NCBI GenBank assembly: GCA_026874595.1
Contig: CM049312.1
Location: 28,605,456-28,669,455 of the forward strand
Origin: Sipunculus nudus
Lineage: Eukaryota; Annelida; Sipuncula; Golfingiida; Sipunculidae
Direction: 5' to 3'
Length of the DNA stretch: 64,000 nt
Shown piece by piece: positions 1-12,060 of the stretch (positions are counted from its first letter, which is position 1; each line of letters begins with the position of its first letter). A program made the translations under genes and the position numbers. Below the pieces are notes generated by a model. That model ran no database searches. It was not told the DNA's origin and saw nothing but the letters and a program-made list of their open reading frames with translations.

Positions 1-752
1 AAATTAAAAGTGAATGGTTTCAAAATGTTAGTGTATTCTTCTGTTGATACAGCTTAGCCGTTATACCTGATAACAGAAAATTCAAGTTAAAGCTGAGAGT
101 TAGTTTTACCTAAGATCTGCAAAAACAGGGATCAAATTACTTAAATGAGAGATTAATTAATGTTTTTATGGTTAATCAAAATAAAACAAATATCACATAG
201 GAGTTTATCATGATATTGTACGTACCGATAACCGCAATGTTCTTAAAAGTCATTTCGGTTGTTATTTGCGAATCACTATCCGACCTCAAAGTCAACTAAC
301 TTCCTTAAAATTTTGCATAGGAAGCGACACCTGGACTCATTTTAATCACCAAGAACCACAGTTTTAGAAAAACATGGTGTAAGGGGCATGCAAGACATCC
401 AAAGTTTCAAATCAAATCACTAGCTCCCAGACTATACCAAAAAAGTATAAATGAAAGATTCTAAAACATCTCATCAAATGAAACTATGAAACCATCTACC
501 AGGAAACACTGGAAAATGGCAGATACAACGAGACTCTTAAAATACAAGCCACAACCCAACTCCAACAAGTACTATACTATAGTAAAGGAGTTTTAAGGAG
601 ACACAACAGGAGGAGAAATATAACTTGACAAACTTTGACACCTACACCAGAATTAATTGTTTAAGCTGCTGAGCAAATGCTCCTCCTCCCCCCAAACACA
701 CACTTAACAAATTACCCAAAAGGAATATGCAAATTACAGTGGCATACCATAC
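1..752. other. No gene recognised
   Basis: AT-rich sequence with stops in all frames and no recognisable protein or RNA. It may be intronic or intergenic. Confidence 0.5.
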
Positions 753-940
753 ATGAGCAAAACCATATCAGCGCAAAACAAGTCTGTATTGATTAAACAT
801 AAATCACAATAAATTTATCAGAAAAACTGTAACTGCAGAAATAAACATGAGTCAGATCATATCAGCGAGCAACAAGTCTGTATTGAATAAACATAAACTA
901 CAACTAATTGAACAGAACAACTGTAACTGCTGAAATAGAA
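753..940. repeat. Two-copy tandem duplication, 94-bp unit
   Basis: Two adjacent diverged units start at 753 and 847. Both share the blocks CATATCAGCG, ACAAGTCTGTATTGA, AAACATAAA and ACTGTAACTGC in the same order and spacing. No coding potential is seen. Confidence 0.75.
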
Positions 941-1063
941 TTGCCCACTACAAGGATATTGCCTACCAACAATATGGTAAATCAAACCACTATGGTATGC
1001 TAGGACGACCTACGACTAGAAATATACATAGGACTGACAGAAACAAATTTAAAACGCGATACA

Positions 1064-1064
<1 letters not shown>

Positions 1065-1135
<71 letters not shown>

Positions 1136-1464
1136 AAAGCTTCAGAAATAAAATAATTAAACAAACGGACTATCACAATACTCGGGGAATACATCTTGCA
1201 ATTGAAAGACGCCCGTGTGCAATAGTCTTTACAACTGAGGATCATAAGCAAAGCCATACCATACTCAACATCGGTAAAATCATGTAACCTGTCTTTGGAA
1301 TTTTTTTTCAGCACTTAACAAAAGAAATGGACTCGCGAACACTAGCAAACACAAGTCGAAACTCGTACAGGCTGACAACGCTTGCGCTCAGTCAAACATA
1401 CAATAGTATAATTCGCATCCAGTACACTCTAAGTTACGTTCTGATGAAAGAGGGCTTGGTTGTG

Positions 1465-1531
<67 letters not shown>

Positions 1532-1624
1532 TAACTCTGAAGAAAAAAACACTGTAAATTCAACAACACTGCTCTGGCCTATAGTCTGTAGGCCGTAGAG
1601 CACTTTACAACGGAGGGTAACTCT

Positions 1625-1714
<90 letters not shown>

Positions 1715-1872
1715 GCCTGTACACAATAATAACATACGCATAATCAAACGACGAGGCCACGTACTTCCCTGTAACGATGTTTAAATCACTATTCACCTGA
1801 TTATTGCCCAGAATAAGGGACCTGTAAGACCTGTTCGCCCCATACGTACTGCAACTAAAAGTAGTCGTTTAA

Positions 1873-1920
<48 letters not shown>
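1065..1920. repeat. Cluster of TA and TC microsatellites
   Basis: Long TA runs lie near 1070-1131, 1465-1528, 1663-1710 and 1874-1918. A TC run at about 1628-1663 joins directly to the third TA run. The YIYIYI and REREREG peptides readable here come only from the dinucleotide repeats. Confidence 0.95.
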
Positions 1921-1921
<1 letters not shown>

Positions 1922-2064
1922 AGCGGATCTAAGGTTTAAAAAAGGAGGGGTCCAACCCAGGATGACTAAAAATTAACCCTAAAAAAGAGGTCCCCGTGTC
2001 CGGAGAAGGGGGGGTCCCCAGGCCGCAAAAAAAAAAAAAAAGGTTGCGGCGGCGGCTGAAAAAT
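1919..2064 (+). mobile_element. Partial MITE of the CAGGGGCGGATC family
   Basis: It begins GAGCGGATCTAAGG and shares with the copies at 2656 and 7156 the blocks GGAGGGGTCCAACCCAGGA, AGGTCCCC, GGCCGCAAA and TTGCGGCGGC. The far terminus is missing. It abuts a TA microsatellite on its left. Confidence 0.65.
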
Positions 2065-2655
2065 TAAGGGGGATAGGTCTAATCTTACCAAAGTTCAGGT
2101 TATAGTGAATAACTGCCCTTTTCATTTCATTAAAAAACTGCATTAATTCAACCGACACATTAAACCTTACCCGGGTCCCGTTTCACATACACAGCTGCTT
2201 TACATGCACACAGAGCCGAATAGGGTCTACCAATATCGTTGTTGTGGCCATATGCAGTTTTGATAATGCATATTTCGAGCTATATTCTTACTCTAAATGT
2301 CATCGCCAAGACTATCCTTTACCAGTCGACTATCCCTACCTGTGATTAAAACAACTTTATCCTTCAAAGACGCCATCAGGTTTTTACTGGTCACCGGTAT
2401 TTTCCGTGGTATGTCCTTACTTCTGATCCAACACAGCTACACGCGTCCACACGACAGAGCCACCTCTTTGCACTAAACAGATACTGCTCCACGCATGGAC
2501 GCAATTTGGTCTGGGACAGCGGGGAAAGTGTTCCCTCACGCACAACCTCTTAAACCAGGGGGGACATACCACATTGCCCCCTATAGAGTTTGTAGGCTCT
2601 AATTTCAAACCATATAAAAAACATAATTTATTCACAAAAATGTGTCACAGTCGTA
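2065..2655. other. No gene recognised
   Basis: Unique-looking sequence between two MITE copies. The short open frame on the minus strand (2417-2635) resembles no family I know and shows no splice or motif support. Confidence 0.5.
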
Positions 2656-2827
2656 CAGGGGCGGATCAAGGATTTAGATAAAGGAGGGGTCCAACCCAGG
2701 AGGACTAATGACAAAACTTAAAAAAAAGTTCCCAGATCTGGAAAAAAGGGGGGTCTCATGGCCGCAAAAATTGGTCTGAAACCCTTATTAAAAGTTGCGG
2801 CGGCTGTAAAGGGGGGGGGGGGGGGTT
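2656..2827 (+). mobile_element. MITE of the CAGGGGCGGATC family, 3' end lost in a poly-G tract
   Basis: The left terminus is CAGGGGCGGATCAAGG, followed by the family blocks GGAGGGGTCCAACCCAGGA, GGCCGCAAAAATTGG and TTGCGGCGGC. The copy runs into a poly-G tract at about 2812-2826, where the complete copy at 7156-7367 has a G-rich tract before its second terminus. The terminus type resembles hAT MITEs; there is no transposase. Confidence 0.7.
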
Positions 2828-3059
2828 CCCACTTTTGGTGTTGTAAAGTTCGTGAAGTACCAATGAACCAATGAACTGCTGTCTTTCAGATTTAAATAAA
2901 GTACAAAAATTACTGATAATATGATAAGGTTCGTTTATTTGTTTATCATTGTAGCACCCATAATTGAATAATTGCCAAGCAATAATGAAATTATAAAAAA
3001 AATCTTTTCACTACGGAAGCGTATTGCTGCCACCTGGTAAAAAAAAAATAAATTATATA

Positions 3060-3205
3060 TGTCGTACGTACGACATACTATCTCGTACGTACGACATATT
3101 ATCTCGTACGTACGACATATTATCTCGTACGTACGACATACTATCTCGTACGTACGACATACTATCTCGTACGTACGACATACTATCTCGTACGTACGAC
3201 ATAAT
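3060..3205. repeat. 21-bp palindromic subrepeat, 7 units, left foldback arm
   Basis: Seven units of about 21 bp, each containing the perfect 12-bp palindrome TCGTACGTACGA followed by CATAYTATC. The period is a multiple of three, so it reads as a repetitive peptide on both strands, but nothing suggests translation. Confidence 0.95.
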
Positions 3206-4323
3206 AAATCTTACGGATCTGATTCTTAGACTAGACAACATTCCAACAGATATATGTATAAGCAATATGTATATGTTAAATAATGTATGTTTTCATATTA
3301 ACTATATATACAACATCTCCATCTCCTTGCAAACCGCTGGACCACCGTTGAAACCAACACACACACTCACGTATATCTATTTATTTAAAGTATATATTTA
3401 AATGCTATTGATTCACATTTTTTGTGTGTCCAGGTTTCTGTAATATTTCAAGCAAGCGAAATATACATCCAGTCGTTGTCTGACAGTCATATACAGAACT
3501 CTCATTTTAAGACAGGTGATTAAATAATGTTAGCAGTATATGATGTTATAATAGTGAGTCCTTCATAATGTTAATAAGAAACAAATATTGCCTTTGCCAA
3601 ACTGAAACTACTTTTAGGAGAAAGAAGGGTTCGGACAAGAGGTACAGCTCCCAAATAGCCTGATTTTAAGTAACTGAGAATGGATATTTGTGGGGCAGGT
3701 TTCTAATATTCTAAAATGATCTTTCTAAGAACTAGATTTATACATAACGCATCGTGTAGTTGATCTTTTAAACTATTTAATGCATATACAGCCATTGATA
3801 TGATACGTGGATTGCTGAACAGACAACAATCCATCTAATTGGGTACGTATAATTTTTATTTTGAACTAAATTATAGAAAAAAATATATATTAAAAAACTC
3901 TCACTCATGGACGTGCGATTAATCTGTGACAGAAGAAAACGAAATTCTAAAATAAGTCTTAATCTCATATGTCAGGCTGAAGTGGTGGTAAAATCTACCC
4001 CTCAGATTTGTCTCATTTGCGGTATAAGATCTTGTATGTGGTACATGTACGTGTAACTCGCCCTTATGTAAACGGCATGAAGTTCAACTCAGGGGATCAA
4101 GCACTTTGTTTCATAATATATGAATGATGAACCTCTCCTATTGGACATCTCTGTATCACAGAACCTCTATAAGTGTCTGTAAAGTGTTTACATAAGAAGG
4201 CCGGGTGACCAGAAGAAAGATCTTGGTGCGCACTTGCGACAATATAAAAAAGAAAAGGAACATAAAAGAAGAAACACCTAGAGAAGCTTGAAAACCCTTG
4301 AATTGTGAATTTATGCTGTACTA

Positions 4324-4345
4324 CCACCAGGTGGCGTGAGCGCTG
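4324..4345 (+). promoter_or_regulatory. CTCF-like motif at inner end of left foldback arm
   Basis: CCACCAGGTGGCGTG is close to the metazoan CTCF core (CCASYAGRKGGCRSY). A mirrored copy sits at 4924-4946. It also contains the E-box CAGGTG, so Snail-type repressor binding is an alternative. Binding is inference. Confidence 0.35.
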
Positions 4346-4597
4346 TGTTTGTCTCGTTTCTAAACGATTGGTCTCGTTTATAAATTTTATTTCCATTTCA
4401 AATTTGCCATATAAGCATAGGAACCCCCGCAAGTAACAATAAGTAATTGTGTCCCTTGCATATGTCGGGATATTTTATCTGATCAAACAAGAACCTCTGA
4501 TAGACATTACATGTATTACTAATGACATTTATAGTATCCACCGACTGAGCAATTCTAACACAGCGCTGGTATTATATCCCAAGGCTCTTAGTCTTTT

Positions 4598-4600
4598 CAA

Positions 4601-4635
<35 letters not shown>

Positions 4636-4715
4636 AATATATATATACAGTATATATAAATAGAGAGAGAGAAAGAGAGAGAGAGAGAGAAAGAGAGAGA
4701 GAGGAAGAGCGAGAG
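4598..4715. repeat. Compound microsatellite (AC)n-(TA)n-(GA)n
   Basis: An AC run is followed by a TA run and then interrupted GAGAGA tracts, inside the spacer between the two arms of the foldback element. Confidence 0.95.
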
Positions 4716-4923
4716 ATTGAGCCGATTGTATAGTAGAGAGTTTAAATGAAAAAAGGGCCTATTTACATTCTACAAACCAGGTATTTTGAGTATACATGAA
4801 ATACAATTAAGTCTCCTTAAACTATAACGGGATCTTTGAATATTTCGTTCTTTGTTTGCTTGTTTCTGTTAACAAGTATGAAAAAAAACCTGCCCCGGGC
4901 GCGATCAATGAGGAAAAAAACAG

Positions 4924-4946
4924 CGCTCACGCCACCTGGTGGCCGT
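4924..4946 (-). promoter_or_regulatory. CTCF-like motif at inner end of right foldback arm
   Basis: On the minus strand this reads GGCCACCAGGTGGCGTGAGC, the best match in the window to a CTCF core. It is the mirror image of the site at 4324, so the two sites diverge in orientation across the spacer. Function is inferred only. Confidence 0.35.
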
Positions 4947-5936
4947 AAAAAATAAACTTCACAAGTCAAGGTTTTTCAAGCTTTTCTGGGTGTTTTTTCT
5001 TTCATGTTTCTTCTTTTTTTTATAATTGTCGCGTGTGCTAGACTAAGATTTTGCTTCTGGCCACGGGGTCTTGTTATAGTAAACAGACAGTAAAGGAGCA
5101 CTGTGTTTACTCACAAGCAGAACCATAATAACGTATATAAAACCGGTAAACAGGAGATATTAAGCCCGTGTATCGGCATGGATTTGTTGAACAACTTTCG
5201 TATTCAGCCAAAATGAGTTAATAACGTGAGACAAAACACATATTATTATAATAGGATTTATGAACCTTGAGTGTTAATATAGAGGTGTCTGAAATAAAGA
5301 GATGCCCGTAAGGAAAGGTTCCTAATTCATATATTATGAAACAAACTGCTTGATCCCATATGTTGAACATCGTAGGGCGAGTGACACTGTGCGTTATGTC
5401 ATAAATCTAGTTCTTATACTGATCAATTTTGGAATATAAGAAACCTACCCCACATATATCCATTCTCAATCACTTACAATCAGGCTATGTGTTAGCTTTA
5501 CTCATGTCCGAACCCTTCTTTCTCCAAAAGGTAGTTTCAATTTGGCAAAGGCAATTTTTTTTCTTATTATGACAGGCTTATCATTTAAACATCATACACT
5601 GCTAACAGAATTTAATTACCTATTTAAAAATGAAAGTTCTGTATATGACTGGCAGACAACGATTTGATAAATTTCATTTCCTTGAAATATTTCCGAAACC
5701 TAGACACAAAGAAACAATGATAAATCGAATAGCATTCAGACTTATAGTATAAATAAATAAATAAATAAACATATGTATTTTTTTTCTTTTCAACGGTGTT
5801 CCGACGGTTTGCAAGGTAAAGATGTTGTGTAGTTAGGGTACGAACATGCATTATTTAACATATATATATATATTACTTATACATATATCAGTTGGCCTAT
5901 TGTGTATTCTGTGAATCAAATGCGTAAGATTAATTA

Positions 5937-6020
5937 TGTCGTACGTACGAGATAATACGTCGTACGTACGAGATAATATGTCGTACGTACGAGATAGTAT
6001 GTCGTACGTACGAGATAAAT
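5937..6020. repeat. 21-bp palindromic subrepeat, 4 units, right foldback arm
   Basis: Four units with the same TCGTACGTACGA core as at 3060-3205 but in inverted order. The arms therefore differ in copy number (7 versus 4), showing that the array expands or contracts after insertion. Confidence 0.93.
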
Positions 6021-6062
6021 AATTTATTTTCTTTTACCAGGTGGCTGTTATACGCTTCCGTA

Positions 6063-6311
6063 TTTGTCAAATTTGAGATTTTAGGGCAAACTTTTAAACT
6101 TTTTGTTGGTTTCTGAAGACAGGTATTGCCTTGATAATTTCTAAGCTGCTTCAGTATTATATTAAATTTTGAATGAGATTTGTACCAGAAAATTCCACTG
6201 AGCACGATTCGGTCCGATAAACACCCTAGTCAGAGTGACGAATAAATAAATGTACTTGTCCCCCCGACCCCCCCCCCCCATGCCAATCGGATCTTTGGCT
6301 TTCACTGATAA

Positions 6312-6359
<48 letters not shown>

Positions 6360-7155
6360 CGAACTATAGAGAGAAAAAGGTGTGTGCATAAAATATGGAA
6401 TACCCCACTGAAAGGGTCTGTGTGGGCGGAAGGGGGGGATCCCAAGTCCCCGTCCAGCCCTCCCTCCAGGACCTTGAATGTTAAGGTAGATGGTTCCAGG
6501 CTGAACCGTTGTGATTTGCGCCAATCCGACTTTAACAGTGCTAAAATCATGTTAATTCCTATAGCTCAACTGATATTATAATAGGTGGTTCTAACAGTGA
6601 CGGGTCCAGAGGGGGGCCCAGAGACCCCCTCTCATACCATACCCCATGTACCTGTAATTATCCTTAATAACGAATGACTATGTACCAGTCACACAGCACC
6701 TACATTAAACAACGTACGGCCACAAAGGCTGTTGTTAGAAGTTTGCTATCTTTTTTTTTTTTTTTTTTTTTTAACCTCTATTAGACGACCGCTTTGAATA
6801 TATGAGCCCTTTAACAAGGACCATTCGTGTTCCCACTTTCGAGGGGCTTAATAAATAACCAATATGCCAAAACCATGATAGGTACTGCCACCTGGCTGAG
6901 AATTAAACATTATATATAAATATACTGGTATCAGTTATGTTGTCCACCTTCCGAGTGAATGTCCAATTTCTTAGAGACTGAGTGAATTGGAACCAGAGTC
7001 CAAGTATGAGTCCAATATAAATCTCGGTGTTTAAAGAAATTTAAAATCAAGATTTGATATTATCATGAACATTTTATGTAAGCACACATATGCTTTTTAT
7101 TTGAATGTTTAATTACATTTTTTTTTTCAAAACATTTATAAATTTTCACAATGTG
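6063..7155. other. No gene; ATT microsatellite and poly-T
   Basis: Contains (ATT)n at about 6312-6360, a poly-C run near 6266-6279 and poly-T at about 6751-6772. A block at 6595-6640 (GGTCCAGAGGGG) resembles a MITE end. No coding exon could be supported. Confidence 0.6.
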
Positions 7156-7367
7156 TAGAAGCGGATCCAGCAGGGGGTCCGGACTCCACCCCCCTCCCCC
7201 CCCCCCCTCCCTTTAAGCCGCCGCAAGATTTTTTTTAAGGTTTCAGGCCAATATTTGCGGCCTGGATACCTCCTTTTTCGGACCTACATGGGGACCTTAT
7301 TTTATGTTTTATCAATAGTTCTCCTCGATTGTACCCCTGCTTTACCTCATTCCTTGATCCACCCCTG
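7156..7367 (-). mobile_element. Complete MITE of the CAGGGGCGGATC family
   Basis: The right end is CCTTGATCCACCCCTG, the inverted form of the 2656 terminus, and the left end is TAGAAGCGGATCCAG. Internal family blocks GCCGCCGCAAGA, GGCCAATATTTGCGGCC and GGGGACC are present in reverse order relative to the copy at 2656. ATGT flanks both sides, a possible remnant of the target duplication. No coding capacity. Confidence 0.75.
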
Positions 7368-9435
7368 ATGTTTGCCAAGTAACGTTTGTCTAACTCCTAG
7401 ATCGAGTACGTCTTAAAAATGTACATTTTAAATTTTCGAAGCGTTATTATAGTCCAGATTTACCATTTTCTGGTTATTTTGAGACAGTGCAAATTAAAAC
7501 TCTATCTATTCAAGGAATTATTCAACATAATTTGGTTGCAAACATTTTAATGCTAGACTTACAGGTCCAGCTTCCAGATGATCTTGGAATATCATGGAGG
7601 CACTGTGTTTACTTTTATAGTATTTTAAAACTTTCTGCGGAACGAAAATGCCTTCCAGTCCAGTGAAGGCCTTGAGAAGAATACGATGGCAGGTTTCCCT
7701 GTGTATGGCGATTTTTCAAATAAAAAATAAATAATCTGCGAATTATGTTTTTCATATTTATTTTATTAATTCGTATTATTTGTGCAACACATATGGCGCA
7801 GAGCGTTAACAGTATGTATGTTATTCACTGAATAAGGATTATACGGTTGTGACAAGAAATTATCCAGAAGAAAAAGCTTAAACGAGCACCCTGGAATGAA
7901 ACTCATATTCCTGAGATTTCAACCTGTTTTATCCCAAGAACAAGCAGAAATGTGTAGGTCCACGGCATTACACGGAGAGCGAATTCCTTTCCGACGGGTG
8001 TGGATTCATCAGAAATGTTAAAAGCAACCTCTCAGAGGGATATGGCCCTAATTTCTAAACTGTGTATACAATGGCAAAGTCATGGAAGTGACGCCGTGTA
8101 CTACACATTACTTTCGTCCGTAAATAATATCAGATTAATACGCAGTTGGTTTTTTTCTACACAAAGGTTTATCTGCTTCCGTTCTCATTTGGACTTCACG
8201 TTTTGGCACACATATCGGCGGTGCGCTCTTCTAAAACAAGTTTGTTTTATTTTGCTGGATTATAGTCAATCAAGCTGCATTTTTAATAATTTGAATATTT
8301 CACCAATAGAAGCTCCTTCTTCTTTCGTGTTTTAAGGTCCTCTACGCCTGTTATTTTTTTTTGGGGGGGGGGGGGGGAGACGCCTTGAGGATTTTCCTGC
8401 ATTTCGAGCTCACTGGCCACAGAGGGTATACTGTGTAATTCGCGGTCACAGGTCCATGCTAATCCCCATTGACCCCGATACTACATTGCCGCAGGAAGTT
8501 AAGCTTTTTTTATTCAAAACAAAGCCCACATGACTCCGCTTTCGATGCGAGGGCTTTTCAGTTTGGTGAATACTACGGTCAGTTACATGACCACCGTTTA
8601 TATTTATGGGTTAACAGGTATGTTCATATTTATACTTTATAAATATCTTTCTATAATAACTATGGTTTCAATAGTTCATCCATTTTATGTGTTATTAAGG
8701 TTGTGAATTAAAGGTTGTTCAATATATACCTACAGCTTAAAAACAGTTCCAAGGGAAGGGGGGATGGGGTGCTGAGGATGCAACTTATTGTAGGATCCGC
8801 AATCTCGAGGGACATTGAAACATGAAATATGTTACCATTACATCTTTAAACTGGTAAGGATTCTATTAATAAATTAGATTTTGTAGTCGGTGCCAGAAAA
8901 CGTCCACCAGAATCACCTTATCAGTCATGTGTTCAAGTGTACACTTTTAATGTGTAAACAATGTGACGCTTCAGTGACCCGGTATCACCTGGCGAGTGAC
9001 AGGGCACATGAATATGAATGGGCGGCTTCTACATTGGGACAAAGACATTCTTATTTTGTCATAATGGTAAATAAAAAAATATTTTTATTTACTTATTTAT
9101 TTATAATGCATATTTCACCAGGGTAACCTATTCAGCATAACTATTTTTCTATATGGTCCTGGACTTTAAAAAATCATAGAATACATGCATGGTTTAACAC
9201 AAATGAACAAAAATAAATTCAAACATGTGAAATTATGACAAAATGTGACACATTTTACAATAAAAAAAACAAATGCAAAACAATTAAATGTATAAAATTA
9301 AAACACATAGTAGCATTGATAAAGTCATTACATAGAGTTATAAAAAATATTTATTATTATCTTATATTCATTAACTGTTAGTTAAAGTCATGGTATTATA
9401 GTTAATAATGGAATAATCAATATCGATCCTAAAAC
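7368..9435. other. No gene recognised
   Basis: The longest open frames (8000-8335 and 8890-9126, plus strand) have no recognisable domain, splice context or motif. A poly-T/poly-G run lies near 8350-8378. Partial exons of an unknown gene cannot be excluded. Confidence 0.4.
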
Positions 9436-10020
9436 TTACTGAATAAACTGCTTGTACAGAGATTTAAATTGACTTATATTATTGGCAGTTTTTACACTCA
9501 AAGGGAGTACATTCCAATTGCTTGGCATGGCATATGTAAGACTTACTTTAAAGGATTTTTTTTAAAGGGGATGGGGTGGTAGAGATAAATTGAAACCTTG
9601 AGAGAAGCGATTTCGATATGAACTGTTAACAAAATTGAACGCATGTGTAAACAAACTAGGTGCATTACCAGTCGGGCATTTAAAAACGGTCAAGGAAACA
9701 AAATATTGGTATCTTTGATAAACGTTCATCCAACCCAACGTTTGGATAAGTGACAAAGAAAATACGTCAGTACTAAAAGTTCTTGAAACAATTCAAGCAG
9801 CCTTATTTTGAAGTTTCTGAAGTTATGATAGATGAGTTCTGGAAGAGTTCCCCAAAACGGATATGCAATAATCTAAGTGTCTCTGAATGAAAGCATAGAA
9901 AAAAATCTGTAAACTTGAGGTATCTAAAATGTGACTAAGTCGAAAAAGAAGACCAAATTTAGGTGCGACTTCGATATTACGTAAATTATGATTACATCCA
10001 AAATTTAATGGGTTGTTCAT
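9436..10020 (-). pseudogene. Decayed non-LTR retrotransposon, C-terminal end of reverse transcriptase ORF
   Basis: Read on the minus strand, this is the C-terminal part of a LINE ORF2: an RLSHILDTSSLQIFFYAFIQ stretch followed by RHLDYCISVLG, then LQKLQNKAA, then TLGWMNVYQRYQYF and VFKCPTGNAPSLF, and after a frameshift NWNVLPLSVKTA before a stop at 9436. This order (LDYC..VWG, LQ..QKKAIR, LGWL..RYQY, LWNSLP) is known for the region after the reverse-transcriptase palm in jockey/RTE/CR1-like elements. There are two in-frame stops and at least one frameshift, and the catalytic part is absent. It is a 5'-truncated dead copy. Confidence 0.85.
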
Positions 10021-10143
10021 ACGGTTCTACGCTAACCCTCCTCAAATTTACTGGGAAAATCCGGATATACCTTTTTGCGTTAATTGTACTTAAGTTAAAG
10101 CAATGCACCAAGGCTGAAGTTATTTCTTTGCCACAGACTAATC

Positions 10144-10200
10144 AGTGGCGGATCCAGAGGGGGAGCTTTGGGGGCTGAAGCCCCCCCCCCCCCCCCCGTA
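10144..10200 (+). mobile_element. MITE terminus fragment with poly-C tract
   Basis: CAGTGGCGGATCCAGAGGGGG resembles the terminus of the family at 2656, 7156 and 17269. It is followed within 30 bp by a poly-C run at about 10181-10197. The rest of the element is not seen. Confidence 0.5.
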
Positions 10201-11564
10201 AACCACTGTTATAGGCCTTTTATCAGAGTACTATGTATATCTATCCGATATGTCCTTATGTCATTTGCATTATTTTATTTATAATTACCATATAGCATTA
10301 AACAAAAGACTAATTCAACAACAACTAAAAACTGGAAAAAAAGGAACTTAAAGCGTGTGTCTGTGCAATGCCCATATCTATTGATATTTTAAAAGAATAA
10401 ATTGGAATACCCACAGTGGATGCAGACATTCACATTTCTATCCAAATTAATTCTACGCCGTTCACGTAGAATGTTGCAGCTTCTTAAGGCTTCGACATCT
10501 TGAATGACATTTTTTTTCAATTGGCCTTGTTTTGTGAAATACATACTCAGTAAACAACACAGTAAACAGTGTATGTCTATGCATGGTCTTTTTTATAATT
10601 GCAGAATTAAAATCTGAAAACGTGCTGGCTCGTCATTTATAACATGTAAATGATTAATGACTAAGATTGGGCTGTATATATCCGTTTGAATTTTCGTAGT
10701 CGAACACTTTGTTAGACGTATATGGTGAAAAGAACAACTTTTCAAAATGTGACAGGAAAATTAAATATTATACCCACAGCATTAATTTATGAAAATTTCT
10801 TATTGATCAGCAATGCAGTTATCAATGACGCATAAATATATACTAGATAACATATGCTTTATAATACATCAAGGCGTACATGCCAGAGATCAAGTTTACC
10901 GTAAGTTGATAAGCTCTTTTATATAGTAGCCGCACACAGGGAAGAGTAATTCAAGCTACTGGTTATTCAAAATAATCTCGAATGAGTAAAATCAACTTGA
11001 AAATCAGCTTTAGTTCGAGTATTTAACTAATTATAATGGGGTATCGGTTTGCCTCACATTAATATTTACATAATTCAATGTTGCTTATTACTTTTGAATG
11101 TTTACGTTTGCATTTATTTTATAAATGGGTAAACTTGGGTTTTGATATAATAGAGGAATGCTTATAGATGCGTCCTTGCGTGCATGTGCTCGGTTCTAAT
11201 TTTCCGATCCTTTGATATGATCACAAATGATAATTGATAGCGCATATATAGATTATGGGGTTGGGTATATAACTGCTCCCCCCCCCCCCAAACCAAATTC
11301 TCAAAATATGCGAATACTATGAAGTTATGGGCGAACAGTTTTACGTTTCTGTGAATTACACTATACAGCCTCTTATATCTAAGAATGTTAACGGATTTAC
11401 GCAGACAGCACGTTCTCCCGGAGACAGCGCCAGTTTCTGTTGCTATATCAATCTTCTTTTGTATTATATTTTATACAGCTTTTATCGTGGGCCCTTGTTC
11501 GTGTGTCATGCTGTTGTCACCTTTAACACAAAACTTCTATATTTTTTGCTCTTTGTCCTTTGAA
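10201..11564. other. No gene recognised
   Basis: AT-rich DNA with scattered stops. It contains a poly-C run at about 11278-11290. I see no exon, RNA gene or clear repeat. Confidence 0.5.
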
Positions 11565-12005
11565 ATTGATATATCTCTTCGTAGCATTCTCATCCTGTCT
11601 TTAATATTGTATCTATCTGTTATTTTACGGTCTTCCTTAAATTTCTCCCTCTTTCTTTTTTCTGTCTTTACATTTCTTCCTTTCTCTCTCTTTCTTTGAG
11701 TCACTTCCATTTTCTTGTCTTTCCTTCTGTCTCTTTTACAGTGTTATCTGTCTTTATTTTTCTTCCTTTCTTTTTTTTTCAAGTTTTCCCCTTGTCATTC
11801 AAACGCATTTTGCTTCCTTGCTCCCTATATTTATCTCTCTTCTTTCTTTTAGATCACTGTCCTTTTCTTTCTTCTCTTTCTCTGACTTTCCATCATTTCT
11901 TTTTTTTTTTTTTTTGGTCCCCTATTCTCTCTCTCTCTCTCTCTCTCTCTCTTAATCAGTCTCTCCACCATATGACTCGCTGTCATCCAATCTTTCTTTT
12001 TCTTT

Positions 12006-12042
<37 letters not shown>

Positions 12043-12060
12043 TCCTTTCAATTGCACTTT
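11565..12060 (+). repeat. Polypyrimidine tract with CT microsatellites
   Basis: About 500 bp in which the plus strand is dominated by C and T, including CT runs at about 11930-11952 and 12008-12039. The serine/leucine/phenylalanine-rich open frames here follow from the base composition and are not treated as genes. Confidence 0.85.

Larger units (their letters stand above)
3012..6062. mobile_element. Large foldback (long terminal inverted repeat) element
   Basis: The left arm, about 3012-4345, is repeated in inverted orientation by the right arm, about 4920-6062. Matching blocks occur in mirrored order: outer terminus CGGAAGCGTAT plus GCCACCTGGTAAA, a 21-bp palindromic array, GATATATGTATAAG, CAGTCATATACAGAACT, AGAAAGAAGGGTTCGGACA, AGCCTGATT, GTTTCATAATATATGAAT, and an inner terminus CCACCAGGTGGCGTGAGCGCTG. 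TA flanks both outer ends and could be the target duplication. The spacer at 4346-4919 holds a compound microsatellite. No transposase is encoded, so it is non-autonomous. The arms have diverged by small indels, which argues for an old insertion. Confidence 0.88.

Noticed and set aside
1000-1747. Open frames rich in YIYIYI and RERERE
   Set aside because: Products of TA and GA/TC microsatellites.
3060-3205. CRISPR-like array
   Set aside because: Units are contiguous 21-bp tandem repeats without unique spacers, in a eukaryotic foldback element.
3024-3401. Open frame with a heptapeptide repeat (RTYDILS) on both strands
   Set aside because: The peptide repeat is simply the 21-bp palindromic DNA array read in frame; it has no start context, splice sites or homologue.
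8000-9126. Two unassigned open frames (8000-8335 and 8890-9126)
   Set aside because: Lengths are near the chance level for a window this size and no motif, splice site or homologue is recognisable.
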